Counted from the stretch's first letter, positions 17,446-27,512 are shown. The stretch is DNA of 64,000 bases from Lysobacter sp. CFH 32150 (GCF_022758295.1 NZ_JALDWJ010000003.1:124001-188000), one strand, 5' to 3'. Notes: generated by a model from the letters alone, not told the origin. Numbers and translations: made by a program.

Positions 17446-20223
17446 TCAAAGGCGGGCGCGTTGCGCAGCGAGCGCTTCGCGTTGTGCCGTCCAGTCGGCG
17501 AGGCGCTGACGTTCCTGCTCGACCACGGCGGCCGGTGCGTTCTGCACGAACGTTTCGCTGGCGAGTTTGTTCTCCGATTTCGCTCTTTCGCCTTCGACCC
17601 GCTTGAGCTCCTTGTCCAGGCGCGCGCGTTCGGCGTCGAGGTCGACGAGGCCGGCCAGCGGCACGAACAGCTTGAGATCGCCGACGATACCGGCCGCCGC
17701 GGGTGGCGGCTCGGTGGCGATCGCCTCGATGGTGTCGAGGCGGTTGAGGAACTTCAGCTGCGCGGCATAGCGCTCGATGCGTGCGGCATCGTTGGCGGAG
17801 CCGCCCTGCAACAGCAGCGTGACAGTCTTCATTGGCGACACGCCGAGTTCGCTGCGGATACGGCGCAGCGCGGACACCATCGCCTTCAGCCATTCGATAT
17901 CGGCTTCGGCCGTCGCGAAATCCTGGCCGGCGAAATCGCCCGCCTGCGGATACGGGCGCAGAGAAATCGTCGCCTCGACGATGCCGAGCTTCGGTGCGAC
18001 GCTGCGCCACAGTTCCTCGGTGACGAACGGAATCAGCGGGTGCAGCAGGCGCAGCAGTGTTTCCAGCACATGCAGGAGGGTATGGCGAGTGCTGTCCGCT
18101 GCGGCTCTGTCCGCGCCATTCAGCGCGGGCTTGGCGAGTTCGACGAACCAGTCGCAGAACTCGTTCCAGGCGAACTCGTACAGCGACTGCGCCAGCAGAT
18201 CGAACCGATAGCTGGCGAAATGCGTTTCGGCTTCGGCGGCGACTTTCGCCAGGCGTGACAGGATCCAGCGCTCGGCATCGGTCTGCGGCTGTGGCGCGCC
18301 GTTGAAGTTCGCGCCTTCGGTGTTCATCAACACGAAGCGGCTGGCGTTCCACAACTTGTTGCAGAAATTCTTGTAGCCCTCGGCACGGCCGAGATCGAAC
18401 TTGATGTCGCGGCCGTGGCCGGCGAGCGCGCTGATGGTGAAGCGCAGCGCGTCGGCACCGAAGGCGGGGATGCCCTCCGGGAATTCCTTGCGCGTGGCCT
18501 TCTCGATCTTCGGCGCGTCCTGCGGCTTCATCAGGCCGGTGGTGCGCTTGGCGACGAGGTCCTCGAGGCTGATGCCGTCGATGATGTCGATCGGATCGAG
18601 CACGTTGCCCTTCGACTTCGACATTTTCTGGCCGTGCGCGTCGCGGATCAGGCCGGTGATGTAGACGTCCTTGAACGGCACGCGGCCGGTGAAGTGGTCG
18701 GTCGTCATGATCATGCGCGCGACCCAGAAGAAGATGATGTCGAAGCCGGTGACCAGCACCGACGACGGCACGTACTTGTCGAAGCCGCGCTGCTGCATCA
18801 GCTCCGCATTCGGCCAGCCCAGGGTGCTGAAGGGCCACAGCGCGGAGGAGAACCAGGTCTCGAGGACGTCGTTGTCCTGGCGTAGGGTGGGCTTCAGCTC
18901 ACCGTTTTTCGCCGCGGCCTGCGCAAGCGCATCGACTTCATTGCGCGCGACGTAGATGTTGCCCACCTCGTCGTACCACGCCGGAATGCGATGGCCCCAC
19001 CAGAGCTGGCGGCTGATGCACCAGTCCTGGATGTTTTCCATCCAGTGACGATAGGTGTTGATCCAGTTTGGTGGAACGAACTTCACCTCGCCGCTTTCCA
19101 CCAGTTCAAGCCCGCGCTTGGCGAAGCCGTCCATCTGCACGAACCACTGGTCGGTCAGGTAGGGCTCGATCACCTGGTTGGTGCGGTCGCCGCGCGGCAC
19201 CTGCAGCTTGTGCGGCTTGGTCTCGACCAGCAGGCCCGCGGCCTCGAGGTCGGCCAGCACCGCCTTTCGTGCGACATAGCGATCCAGGCCGCGATATTGC
19301 TCCGGCACGTTGTCGTTGGTGACCGCATCCGGCGTGAAGATGTTGATCATCGGCAGCTTGTGGCGCTGGCCGACCTGGTAGTCGTTGAAGTCGTGCGCGG
19401 GCGTGACCTTGACCACGCCGGTGCCGAATTCGCGATCGACGTAGGCGTCGGCGATGACCGGGATCTCGCGATCGGTCAGCGGCAGTTTCACGGTCTTGCC
19501 GATCAGGTGCGCGTAACGCTCGTCGTCCGGATGCACCATCACCGCCGTGTCGCCGAGCATGGTTTCCGGGCGCGTGGTGGCGACGACCAGCGATTCGCTG
19601 CCGTCGGCGAGTGGGTAGGAGATCGACCAAAGGTGTCCGTCTTCTTCCTCGTTGACGACTTCAAGGTCGGAGATCGCGGTCTTCAGTACCGGATCCCAGT
19701 TCACCAGCCGCTGTCCGCGATAGATCAGGCCCTGTTCGTGCAGCTTCACGAACGCTTCGAGCACCGCATCGGCGGCCATCGGGTCCATGGTGAACACGCT
19801 GCGCGTCCAGTCGCCGGAGGTGCCGAGGCGGCGCATCTGCCGCTCGATGATGTTGCCGGACTGCTGCTTCCATTCCCAGACTTTCTCGATGAAGCCTTCG
19901 CGGCCCAACCCATCGCGGGTCAGACCCTGCTGGCCGAGATTTCGCGCCACCACCATCTCGGTGGCGATGCCGGCGTGGTCGGTACCCATCTGCCATAGCG
20001 TGTCGTAGCCGCGCATGCGGTGGTAGCGGACCAGCGAGTCCATCAGCGTGTGCTGGAACGCGTGGCCCATGTGCAGCGTGCCGGTGACGTTCGGCGGCGG
20101 CAGCAGGATGACGTAGGGCTCGCCCTCACCACGCGGCTGGAACACGCCGCTGTTTTCCCACTCCTGGTAGAGGCGGGATTCGAAGGTGGTCGGGTCGTAG
20201 CTGGAGGCCAGGGCGTTGCTCAT
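17446..20223 (-). CDS. valS: Valyl-tRNA synthetase
   Basis: This 925-residue class I synthetase has the HIGH motif as HMGH at residues 51-54 ([14 protein letters not shown]) and the KMSKS motif in [14 protein letters not shown] near residue 530. The editing domain carries [17 protein letters not shown]. The C-terminal coiled coil ([18 protein letters not shown]) is typical of ValS. The order pepA-holC-valS is conserved in many gammaproteobacteria; here a GDT1-type gene and a repeat element lie between holC and valS. Confidence 0.98.
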   Translation of the reverse strand: MSNALASSYDPTTFESRLYQEWENSGVFQPRGEGEPYVILLPPPNVTGTLHMGHAFQHTLMDSLVRYHRMRGYDTLWQMGTDHAGIATEMVVARNLGQQGLTRDGLGREGFIEKVWEWKQQSGNIIERQMRRLGTSGDWTRSVFTMDPMAADAVLEAFVKLHEQGLIYRGQRLVNWDPVLKTAISDLEVVNEEEDGHLWSISYPLADGSESLVVATTRPETMLGDTAVMVHPDDERYAHLIGKTVKLPLTDREIPVIADAYVDREFGTGVVKVTPAHDFNDYQVGQRHKLPMINIFTPDAVTNDNVPEQYRGLDRYVARKAVLADLEAAGLLVETKPHKLQVPRGDRTNQVIEPYLTDQWFVQMDGFAKRGLELVESGEVKFVPPNWINTYRHWMENIQDWCISRQLWWGHRIPAWYDEVGNIYVARNEVDALAQAAAKNGELKPTLRQDNDVLETWFSSALWPFSTLGWPNAELMQQRGFDKYVPSSVLVTGFDIIFFWVARMIMTTDHFTGRVPFKDVYITGLIRDAHGQKMSKSKGNVLDPIDIIDGISLEDLVAKRTTGLMKPQDAPKIEKATRKEFPEGIPAFGADALRFTISALAGHGRDIKFDLGRAEGYKNFCNKLWNASRFVLMNTEGANFNGAPQPQTDAERWILSRLAKVAAEAETHFASYRFDLLAQSLYEFAWNEFCDWFVELAKPALNGADRAAADSTRHTLLHVLETLLRLLHPLIPFVTEELWRSVAPKLGIVEATISLRPYPQAGDFAGQDFATAEADIEWLKAMVSALRRIRSELGVSPMKTVTLLLQGGSANDAARIERYAAQLKFLNRLDTIEAIATEPPPAAAGIVGDLKLFVPLAGLVDLDAERARLDKELKRVEGERAKSENKLASETFVQNAPAAVVEQERQRLADWTAQREALAAQRARL

Positions 20224-20242
20224 GGTGTTTGCTTTCGCTTTT

Positions 20243-20407
20243 GCTCGTCATTCCTGCGAAAGCAGGAATCCAGTGACTTGGGTTGTTGCTGTTCTGCTCT
20301 TTCGTCATTCCCGCTTTAGCGGAAGGCGAATCCAGTAACTTCTTTCGAATACCGCTTCTACAAGTAGAGCCAGGCGCTGGATTCCTGCTTTCGCAGGAAT
20401 GACGAGC
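20243..20407. repeat. 165-bp repeat element with perfect 31-bp inverted ends
   Basis: Bases 20243-20273 and 20377-20407 are exact inverted copies, each holding ATTCCTGCGAAAGCAGGAAT. A third, diverged copy in direct orientation lies at about 20302-20337. The core resembles the dRS3-like ATTCC-N-GGAAT palindromes spread through many proteobacterial genomes. The element has no coding capacity and fills almost the whole gap between valS and the GDT1 gene. Confidence 0.85.
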
Positions 20408-20412
20408 AATGT

Positions 20413-20703
20413 TTACGCGGTCGGCCTGAGTCCGCCGTACAGCGTCCAGGCCCCAATCAGCAGGAACCCCGCGCCAGCGACGATCTTGAGGAGTTGCGGA
20501 CTAACCAGTTTCGCTACCAGCTGGCCCGCGACGACGCCGATGGCGCAAGCCAGCAGCAGGGCGGCGGCGGACGCGACGAAGACCTGCCACGGACCGACCT
20601 TGCCTTCGGCCGAAAACAGCAGTGTCGCCAGCTGTGTCTTGTCGCCGATCTCGGCGAGGAACACGGTGCCGAAGATCACGGCAAGCACTTTCCATTCGGT
20701 CAT
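20413..20703 (-). CDS. Half-size TMEM165/GDT1 family protein (UPF0016)
   Basis: This 96-residue membrane protein has about three hydrophobic segments and one copy of the family motif EIGDKTQ at residues 18-24. Full GDT1 proteins contain two such halves and transport Mn2+ or Ca2+. Single-motif versions exist in bacteria and presumably pair. Manganese export is a family-based guess. The gene lies seven bases after holC and inside the otherwise conserved pepA-holC-valS order. Confidence 0.85.
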   Translation of the reverse strand: MTEWKVLAVIFGTVFLAEIGDKTQLATLLFSAEGKVGPWQVFVASAAALLLACAIGVVAGQLVAKLVSPQLLKIVAGAGFLLIGAWTLYGGLRPTA

Positions 20704-20710
20704 GGCGATC

Positions 20711-21133
20711 TCACATGTCGTACTTGTTCAGCGTCAGCCCACGCGCCTGGTACTGCTTCCAGCGCTCGCGCAGCGGCCCGCGCGACGATTCGTCGGCCGG
20801 CACGACTTCCAGCACGCGCTCGAAGCTGCCGTCGACAGCGCCATCGCGCAGGTTGATCACCAGCGGGCGCAACGGCACGTCGGTGTCGGGCGTCGCGATC
20901 AACACCGGCGTCAGTTCGTCTTCCTCGTCGCCGGCGATCTGGTGCGGGATGTAGGCGTCGTCGCCCATGTCCCACAACATCTCGTCGAGCTGCTCCGCCT
21001 GGTCCGCATCGCGCACCAGCACCAGCGTCCACAGGTTGGCGTCGTAGGCTTTGCGCGCCAACTCGCAGACCAGCCGCAGCGGTTCCTCGCGGAAACGCTC
21101 CTTGGCGATTAGGTAGAAGTCGGCGCGAGGCAC
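20711..21133 (-). CDS. holC: DNA polymerase III chi subunit
   Basis: This 140-residue protein is part of the clamp loader and links it, with psi, to single-strand binding protein. The start RADFYLIAKERF, the line WTLVLVRDADQAEQLDEMLWDM, and the C-terminal YQARGLTLNKYDM fit HolC. It starts with GTG one base after the pepA stop, so translation is probably coupled. The likely partner psi is encoded at 16601-16882. Confidence 0.93.
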   Translation of the reverse strand: MPRADFYLIAKERFREEPLRLVCELARKAYDANLWTLVLVRDADQAEQLDEMLWDMGDDAYIPHQIAGDEEDELTPVLIATPDTDVPLRPLVINLRDGAVDGSFERVLEVVPADESSRGPLRERWKQYQARGLTLNKYDM

Positions 21134-21134
21134 G

Positions 21135-22613
21135 TCAAACCGCGCGATCGATCAGCCACTGCGACAGCAGTCCGACCGGACGACCCGTCGCCATGCCCAG
21201 CTTGCCGTCGCCATTGGCCACGCCGGCGATGTCCAGATGCGCCCAGCGCTGGTTCTCGGTGAAGCGGGCGAGGAAGCAGCCGGCGGTGATCGCACCGGCC
21301 CAGCGGCCACCGATGTTGTAGACGTCCGCGAAGCTCGAATCGAGCAGGCTCTGGTATTCGTCCCACAGCGGCAGGCGCCAGGCACGGTCGAAAGTAGTTT
21401 CGCCCGCGGCGAGCAATTCGCTCGCCAGGTCGTCGTGTTTGCTCATCAGGCCGGTGGCGTATTTGCCGAGCGCGACCACGCACGCGCCGGTCAGCGTCGC
21501 GACGTCGAGCAGCGCCTGCGGTTCGAATTTCTGTGCGTAGGTCAGCGCGTCGCACAGGATCAGGCGGCCTTCGGCGTCGGTGTTGCCGACTTCGATGGTC
21601 TTGCCGGACATGCTGGTGAGCACGTCGGACGGGCGATAGCTGTCGGCGTCGGGCATGTTCTCGACCGCCGGCACGACGACGACGAGGTTGATCGGCAGCT
21701 GCATGCCGACCGCCGACACGAACGTGCCCATGACGTTGGCGGCGCCGCACATGTCGTACTTCATCTCCTCGATCCCGCCCTGGGTCTTGAGATTGATGCC
21801 GCCGGTGTCGAAGGTGATGCCCTTGCCGACGAGGACGTAAGGCTTGGCGTCGCCACCGTTGTTCCACTTCAGCACGATGAGCTTCGGCGGGTTGGCCGAA
21901 CCGCGGGAGACCGCGAGCAGCGAGCCCATGCCGAGTTCCTGCATCTGCGCGCGGTCGAGCACTTCGCACGAGGCGTTGTCGAAACGCGCGGCGAATTCCT
22001 GCGCCTGTTGCGCGAGGTACGCCGGGTTGCAGATGTTCGGCGGCAGGTTGCCGAGTTCGCGCGCGAAGGCGACGCCGGCGGCGATGGCCTGGCCCTGGGC
22101 GAGCGCTTGCGCATCGTCGCCATGGATGGCGAACGACTTCAGGCCGGTTTCTTCGCGCTTCTTGTTCTTGGCGCCGAGGGTGGCCGTGTAGCGGTAGCAG
22201 GCGTGGTCGGCGGCGATCGCGGCCTGGCGGACGTTCCAGGCGGCATCGCGATCCTTGACCGCGATTTCGCTGAGGGTGAACACGGCGCTCGCGACCGGGC
22301 CGGTCTTGAGCGCGCGCGCGGCGTCGCCGACGGCCTTGATGTATTGCGCGGTGCCGAACTTGTCCTTGTCGCCGAGCCCGATCACCAGCACCCGCGGTGC
22401 GGTGACGCCTGGCAGGTCATGCAGCAGCGCAGTCTTGCCGGTCTTGCCGCTGAGATCGCCGCGTTCGATCAACGCCGCGAGCTTGCCGCCGCTGGCGGTA
22501 TCGATGGCCTGCGCGGCGGGGGTGAGGCTGTTGTCGGCAAAAGCGCCTACCACGATGCAATCGCTGGCGACGGACGCCGGTGCGTCGTGGTTCAGGGTGA
22601 ATTCGAGGGCCAT
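21135..22613 (-). CDS. pepA: Leucyl aminopeptidase
   Basis: This 492-residue M17 metallopeptidase binds two metal ions. The metal-binding and active-site lines are visible: [28 protein letters not shown], and the signature [10 protein letters not shown]. Family members cut N-terminal residues from peptides, and in E. coli PepA also binds DNA at cer sites and at carAB. ATG 22613 is preferred to an upstream in-frame ATG because MALEFTLN matches the family start. It is divergent from lptF and coupled to holC. Confidence 0.96.
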   Translation of the reverse strand: MALEFTLNHDAPASVASDCIVVGAFADNSLTPAAQAIDTASGGKLAALIERGDLSGKTGKTALLHDLPGVTAPRVLVIGLGDKDKFGTAQYIKAVGDAARALKTGPVASAVFTLSEIAVKDRDAAWNVRQAAIAADHACYRYTATLGAKNKKREETGLKSFAIHGDDAQALAQGQAIAAGVAFARELGNLPPNICNPAYLAQQAQEFAARFDNASCEVLDRAQMQELGMGSLLAVSRGSANPPKLIVLKWNNGGDAKPYVLVGKGITFDTGGINLKTQGGIEEMKYDMCGAANVMGTFVSAVGMQLPINLVVVVPAVENMPDADSYRPSDVLTSMSGKTIEVGNTDAEGRLILCDALTYAQKFEPQALLDVATLTGACVVALGKYATGLMSKHDDLASELLAAGETTFDRAWRLPLWDEYQSLLDSSFADVYNIGGRWAGAITAGCFLARFTENQRWAHLDIAGVANGDGKLGMATGRPVGLLSQWLIDRAV

Positions 22614-22768
22614 CGAACAGATTCCAGACAGGGGGGAAGAAGAGTTTCCGTACAATCACGTGGCGATCGGTGTGCTCGGTGCGAGCATGCCGAATGCGGG
22701 CTGGGCCGCGCGGTGCGGCGGCCGGAAGCCGGACGAACGAATCTCGAAGTTTAAATCACGGAAGGCCG

Positions 22769-23863
22769 ATGCCGAAGCTTGACCGCTACCTGTCGCGCGA
22801 ATTCGCCCAGTCAGTCTTCGCCGCGTTGGTGGTGCTGGGCCTCGTCAGCATGGGCGGGCTGTTCGCCGACCTGCTCAGCGAGATCGCCCGCGGCAAGGTG
22901 CCGGTGGCGCTGCTGCTGTCGCAGCTCGGGCTGCGGCTGGTGAATTTCCTGCCGATCCTGCTGCCGTTGGCGCTGATGCTGGGGCTGCTGCTGTCGATCG
23001 GCCGGATGTACCGCGATTCGGAGATGCCGGTGCTGGCCTCGGTCGGGGTCGGCCCCCGGCGCCTGCTCAGACCGCTGCTACTGGTCTCGCTGCCGATGCT
23101 GGCGGTCGTGGCGCTGTGCTCGCTCTGGCTGGGGCCATGGGCGAACCGGCTGTCGCAGCAGATGATCGTGCAGGCCAACCGCAACCTGCTGATTTCCGGG
23201 CTCGAAGCCGGCCGTTTCACCGAGCTGCCCGGCGGCGGCGGGGTGGTCTATGCCGGGACGATGTCCACCGATGGCACCCGGTTCGCGCGCATGTTCGTGT
23301 ACCGGCAGCAAGGCGACCGCGTCGATATCACCACGGCGGAAGGCGCCAGCATGTTCTTCGAAGGCGAGCGCACGCGTTACCTACGGCTGGAGGACGGTTT
23401 CCGCGTCGAAGGCCCGGCCGCGGGCGGGCGCGACTTCCGCCTGGTGCGCTACGCCCGCAACGACCTGCGCCTGCCTGATCGCGAGGAAGCGCGTCTCAAG
23501 GATGACCCGGAGCTGCAGCCGACCCTGGCCCTGTTCGGCGATCGTCGCCGCGAGGCGCAGGCGCAGTTGCATTGGCGGATCGCACCGACGCTGCTCGGAC
23601 TGGCGTTCGTGCTGCTGGCGGTGCCGATGGCGCGCAGCTCGCCGCGGCAGGCGCGCTACGGCCGCATCCTGATGGCTTTCTTCGCCTACCTGTTCGGCAT
23701 GAACCTGATGATCCTCGGGACCCAGTGGCTGACGGAAGGCAAACTGCCTGCCGCCGTGGGGCTGTGGTGGCTGCTGCTGCCGGCGCTGGCGCTGGCGTCG
23801 TGGCTGTACCTGCGCGACGGGCGCATGCGCCGCCCGCGCAAGCAAAGGGCATCGGCGGCATGA
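22769..23863 (+). CDS. lptF: LPS export ABC transporter permease LptF
   Basis: This 364-residue inner membrane permease extracts lipopolysaccharide together with LptG and LptB. MPKLDRYLSREFAQSVFAAL is the usual start, six membrane helices flank a periplasmic beta-jellyroll domain (about residues 130-260), and ARSSPRQARYGRI marks the coupling region. It is divergent from pepA, the normal arrangement in gammaproteobacteria. A TACAAT-like -10 lies at 22651-22656 with no clear -35. It overlaps lptG by ATGA. Confidence 0.95.
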   Translation: MPKLDRYLSREFAQSVFAALVVLGLVSMGGLFADLLSEIARGKVPVALLLSQLGLRLVNFLPILLPLALMLGLLLSIGRMYRDSEMPVLASVGVGPRRLLRPLLLVSLPMLAVVALCSLWLGPWANRLSQQMIVQANRNLLISGLEAGRFTELPGGGGVVYAGTMSTDGTRFARMFVYRQQGDRVDITTAEGASMFFEGERTRYLRLEDGFRVEGPAAGGRDFRLVRYARNDLRLPDREEARLKDDPELQPTLALFGDRRREAQAQLHWRIAPTLLGLAFVLLAVPMARSSPRQARYGRILMAFFAYLFGMNLMILGTQWLTEGKLPAAVGLWWLLLPALALASWLYLRDGRMRRPRKQRASAA

Positions 23864-24960
23864 GGCCTTTCCCAAAGCTCCACGATCTCTATATCGGCCG
23901 CGTGGTCGTCGCCACCGTGTTGTTGACCTGGGCGGTGCTGCTCGGGCTGGACCTGGTGACGGCGATCACCGGCGAGCTGAGCGATATCGGCACCGGCGAC
24001 TATGGTTTTGTCCAGGCACTGACCCACATCGCCTACACCGTGCCGCGGCGGGCTTACACCCTGTTCCCGACTTCGGCGGTGATCGGCGCGCTGATGGGGC
24101 TGGGCCAGCTCGCGGCGAGTTCCGAGCTGACCGCGCTGCGCGCCCTCGGCCTGTCGCGACGGCGCCTGAGCTGGGCGGTGGCGCTGTCGCTTGCGGCGCT
24201 GACGTTGCTGATGGTGGTCAACGGCGAAACACTGGCGCCCTGGGGCCAGCGCCGTGCCGATGCGATCAAGGCCAGCGCCAAGTCCAAGGACATGATCGTC
24301 GCCCAGTACTCCGGGTTGTGGGCGCGCGAAGGCGACATGTTCCTCAATGCGCAGTCCGGCCAGGAGCGCGCCATCGGCACTGATCGCTGGCTGGAGTTGC
24401 GCGACGTGCGCATGTACCAGTTCGACGAGGAAGGCCGCCTGCAGTCGATCGCCCAAGCCAGCGTCGCCGAACATCGGCCCAGCGGTTGGCGCCTGCGCGA
24501 CGTGCAGCGCACCCGGTTCGCCGCCAAGTCGGTCACCCAGGAGCGCATCGCCGAAGAACGCTGGGATACGCGCCTGGACGAGACCGCGCTGGCCGCCAGC
24601 GTGACCAAGCCGCGCTACCTGCCTTCGTCCGAACTGCGCGACAGCATCAACTACTTCAAGCGCAATGCGCTGGATTCCGGCGAGTTTGAGGAAATCTACT
24701 GGGGCCGCTGGTTCTATCCGCTCAACGTGCTGGCGCTGTGCCTGGCGGCAGTGCCGTTTGCATTCGGCCTGTTGCGCAGCGGCGGCTTGGGCAAGCGGCT
24801 GTTCCTCGGCATCCTGTTCGCGCTCGGGTTCTGGATGCTGCAAACGTTGTTCGCCAACCTTGCCGGCGTGTTCCAGCTCGACTATCGCGTTGCTTACGCC
24901 CTGCCACCGATCGTGATGCTGGCGACGTCGATGGTGCTGTTCAGGCGCAGGTCCGGCTAA
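23860..24960 (+). CDS. lptG: LPS export ABC transporter permease LptG
   Basis: This 366-residue partner of LptF starts MRPFPKLHDLYIGRVVVATV. It shows the family build of three helices, a periplasmic domain (about residues 115-270), and three helices. The ATG overlaps the lptF stop. Its last four bases overlap the stop of the convergent RDD gene, so no intergenic terminator exists between the two. Confidence 0.95.
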   Translation: MRPFPKLHDLYIGRVVVATVLLTWAVLLGLDLVTAITGELSDIGTGDYGFVQALTHIAYTVPRRAYTLFPTSAVIGALMGLGQLAASSELTALRALGLSRRRLSWAVALSLAALTLLMVVNGETLAPWGQRRADAIKASAKSKDMIVAQYSGLWAREGDMFLNAQSGQERAIGTDRWLELRDVRMYQFDEEGRLQSIAQASVAEHRPSGWRLRDVQRTRFAAKSVTQERIAEERWDTRLDETALAASVTKPRYLPSSELRDSINYFKRNALDSGEFEEIYWGRWFYPLNVLALCLAAVPFAFGLLRSGGLGKRLFLGILFALGFWMLQTLFANLAGVFQLDYRVAYALPPIVMLATSMVLFRRRSG

Positions 24961-25391
24961 GGCTTCGGCTCGCGCAGCAGGCGCGTGCCGCTGTAGCGGT
25001 CGTGCCAGGTCAGGCGTTCGCGGTCGAACCACGCCCACCAGAATCCCAGGCCGGCGAGCAGCAGCGACAGCGTGCCGAGCACGTAGCGCAACCACAGGCT
25101 GGACCAGCGCGGTTGCCCGCCACCGGGAGCCACCACCCGCAGCCGCCACGGCCGCATCCCTAGGGTCTGCCCGCCGCGATACCAGCTGACGGTGGCGTAG
25201 GCGCCGGTGATCGCCCACAACGCCACGAATTCGAGCAGTCCGAGTGCGCCCCCGAGCACCGCGTCGCCGCGGATCGCGACGAAGAGGGCCGCGACCAGGA
25301 ACCACAGCCCGAACACAGGGAAGAAGTCGTAAAGCAGCGCCAGCAGGCGCCAGCCGATCAGGGCGGAAGGTTTCGTTTGCGCGTCGGTCAT
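24957..25391 (-). CDS. RDD family membrane protein
   Basis: This 144-residue protein has four hydrophobic segments. The RDD family line is visible as IGWRLLALLYDFFPVFGLWF near the N-terminus and the conserved GQTLGMRPWRLRVV and LTWHDRYSGTRLL later. The family is widespread and of uncertain role; some members are Na+/H+ antiporters. The start MTDAQTKP at 25391 avoids a long, unlike extension upstream. It overlaps lptG tail to tail. Confidence 0.85.
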   Translation of the reverse strand: MTDAQTKPSALIGWRLLALLYDFFPVFGLWFLVAALFVAIRGDAVLGGALGLLEFVALWAITGAYATVSWYRGGQTLGMRPWRLRVVAPGGGQPRWSSLWLRYVLGTLSLLLAGLGFWWAWFDRERLTWHDRYSGTRLLREPKP

Positions 25392-25414
25392 CGCGCCAGC
25401 ATAACGGCGACGGC

Positions 25415-25505
25415 TGCAGTCGATAAGCGTGCAGTCGATAAGCATGCAGTCGATAAGCATGCAGTCGATAAGCCGGCGTCGATAAGTTCGCCGCGCGTCG
25501 CTAAG
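25415..25505 (+). repeat. 15-bp tandem repeat array upstream of xerD
   Basis: Four 15-base units of the form TGCAGTCGATAAGCA run without gaps from 25415 to 25474. A fifth diverged copy of the core GTCGATAAG lies at 25478-25486, and a sixth, GTCGCTAAG, at 25497-25505, just before the xerD ATG at 25514. The array fills the divergent promoter region of the RDD gene and xerD. Confidence 0.88.
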
Positions 25506-25513
25506 CTCGGTGC

Positions 25514-26467
25514 ATGTCGTCGACCACGCCCGCCGAACGCCGCACCCGCGCCACGCAGCAACCACCGTTGCCGGACGCGGATGCCGCTGCGATCGAATCC
25601 TTCCTCGACGCGCTGTGGGCGGAGGCTGGCGTGGCCCAGGCAACGCTGGCGAGTTACCGCCGCGACCTCCAGGGCTTCGCGCGCTGGCGCAACGGTCGCG
25701 GCGGCGGCCTGGCCCGTGCGGATCGCGCCGCGCTGTTCGACTACTTCGCCCTGCGCACCCGCGAAGGGTATTCGCCGCGCAGCAATGCGCGCTTGCTGTC
25801 GGCGTTGCGCGCGTTCTTTGCGCACCGCTTGCGACGTGGCGACCGCAAAGACGATCCGACCGCATTGCTCGAACCGCCCAAACTGCCGCGCTCACTGCCA
25901 AAAGCCCTGGCCGAAAGCGAGATCGATGCACTGCTGGCCGCGCCCGACATGGCCACGCCGCTGGGTCTGCGCGATCGCGCCATGTTCGAGCTGATGTACG
26001 CCGCCGGCTTGCGCGTCAGCGAACTAGTGACCCTCCCGGCGACCGCGCTCAACCTCCGCCAGGGTGTGTTGCGCGTCGTCGGCAAAGGCGGCAAGGAGCG
26101 GCTCGTGCCGCTGGGTGAGGAAGCGCAGCACTGGCTCGAGCGCTACCTTGCCGAAGCGCGCCCGCAACTCGCCGGCAAGCGCCCGCTGGCACTGCTATTC
26201 CTCGGTAGTGGAGGGACGGCACCCAGTCGGCAGCAATTCTGGCAACTGGTCAAACGCTACGCCGGTGCTGCCGGCATCGAACCCAAACGGATCAGCCCAC
26301 ACGGCCTGCGCCACAGCTTCGCCACGCATCTGCTGAACCGCGGAGCCGACCTGCGCGCATTGCAATTACTACTCGGCCACAGCTCGTTGTCGACCACGCA
26401 GATCTATACGCTGGTGGCGCGTGAGCATCTGCAGAAGTTGCATGCGAAGCATCACCCCAGGGGGTGA
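25514..26467 (+). CDS. xerD: Tyrosine recombinase XerD
   Basis: This 317-residue recombinase resolves chromosome dimers at dif together with XerC. The catalytic residues are all visible: R167 (AAGLRVSEL), K191 ([11 protein letters not shown]), H263-x-x-R266 ([12 protein letters not shown]), H289 ([11 protein letters not shown]) and Y298. The N-terminal SAM-like core-binding domain spans about residues 22-110. The first 20 residues are unusually long and hydrophilic for XerD. Its setting next to dsbC matches the usual xerD-dsbC order, so it is the housekeeping enzyme and not an integrase. Confidence 0.94.
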   Translation: MSSTTPAERRTRATQQPPLPDADAAAIESFLDALWAEAGVAQATLASYRRDLQGFARWRNGRGGGLARADRAALFDYFALRTREGYSPRSNARLLSALRAFFAHRLRRGDRKDDPTALLEPPKLPRSLPKALAESEIDALLAAPDMATPLGLRDRAMFELMYAAGLRVSELVTLPATALNLRQGVLRVVGKGGKERLVPLGEEAQHWLERYLAEARPQLAGKRPLALLFLGSGGTAPSRQQFWQLVKRYAGAAGIEPKRISPHGLRHSFATHLLNRGADLRALQLLLGHSSLSTTQIYTLVAREHLQKLHAKHHPRG

Positions 26468-26623
26468 GTGGCCCGCTTGTGTCGAAGCACAGCACGGAAC
26501 AGCCATTCAGCCCACCACTTGAATCCTGAATCCGACCGTCCATCCCGGCCCATGCCACAATCGGGAACCTCCTGTTCGCCGGGCGCTCCAATGCCCGTCT
26601 ATTCCACGCAAGGACCTCGATCC

Positions 26624-27487
26624 ATGAAGCGCACCCTCTTCGCCGTCCTCGGCGCCATCAGTCTTTCTGCCTGTGCCCAGGCGCCGTCCCCGGCGGCTAC
26701 TGCGGCCAAGCCGGGCGCGCAGAGCACGCCGACTGCACCCGGCAAGGCCGAGGCGACCGTCGTTGCCGGCACGCCCGAAGCCCGCGCCCGCGAGGCGCTG
26801 CGCAAGCTGAATCCGCAGATCAAGGTCGACCAGATCGGCGCCGCGCCGATCGCGGGGTTCCGCGAAGTGATCGTCGGCGGCCAGGTGGTGTATGTCTCCG
26901 ACGACGGCAAGTACTTGTTGCAGGGCTCGCTCTACGACATCGAGAACAAGAAGAACCTCGGCGAAGCCAGCCTGGCGAAGGTCCGTACCGAGCTGCTGAA
27001 GAGCATCCCGGCCAGCGACCGCATCGTGTTCGCGCCGCCGAACCCGAAGCACACCGTGACCGTCTTCACCGATATCGAATGCGGTTACTGCCGCAAGCTG
27101 CACAACGAGATCGCCGAGTACAACCGCCAGGGGATCGCGGTCGAATATCTTGCTTTCCCACGCGCAGGCCTGGGCAGCGCGGACTTCAAGCACATGGTCT
27201 CGGTGTGGTGCGCGACCGACAAGAAGAAGGCGCTGACCGACGCCAAGAACGACAAGCCGGTGCCGGCCAAGGACTGCAAGAACCCGGTGACGATGCAGTA
27301 CGACCTCGGCCAGCGCATGGGCCTGACCGGCACGCCGATGATCCTGGCGCGCGATGGCACCCAGCTCGGCGGTTACCTGCCGCCGGCGCAGTTGCGCGCG
27401 GCCCTGGACAAGCTCGCCGGCGGCGGCAAGCCGGCGGCGAAGTCGGAAGCGGCTGACCCGGTGGCGGCGACGGGCACCGGTGCCTGA
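26624..27487 (+). CDS. dsbC: Thiol:disulfide interchange protein DsbC, with lipoprotein-type signal
   Basis: This 287-residue periplasmic disulfide isomerase has the active site C153-G-Y-C156 (TDIECGYCRKLH), a dimerisation region at about residues 55-130, and the cis-Pro loop GLTGTPMIL. The signal peptide ends in LSAC at residues 14-17, a good lipobox. A 35-residue Ala/Pro-rich linker follows, so the protein is probably membrane-tethered and not free like E. coli DsbC. It lies after xerD, as in many gammaproteobacteria. AAGGACC serves as ribosome site. Confidence 0.9.
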   Translation: MKRTLFAVLGAISLSACAQAPSPAATAAKPGAQSTPTAPGKAEATVVAGTPEARAREALRKLNPQIKVDQIGAAPIAGFREVIVGGQVVYVSDDGKYLLQGSLYDIENKKNLGEASLAKVRTELLKSIPASDRIVFAPPNPKHTVTVFTDIECGYCRKLHNEIAEYNRQGIAVEYLAFPRAGLGSADFKHMVSVWCATDKKKALTDAKNDKPVPAKDCKNPVTMQYDLGQRMGLTGTPMILARDGTQLGGYLPPAQLRAALDKLAGGGKPAAKSEAADPVAATGTGA

Positions 27488-27512
27488 GCCTTCGCCTCTT
27501 TTGTCGTGACCA

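Noticed and set aside
25415-25490. Possible CRISPR array before xerD
   Set aside because: Units of 15 bases are contiguous without spacers and no cas genes are near.
25514-26467. Integrase of a mobile island
   Set aside because: No tRNA, attachment site or cargo genes; full XerD features and the usual xerD-dsbC neighbourhood indicate the housekeeping recombinase.
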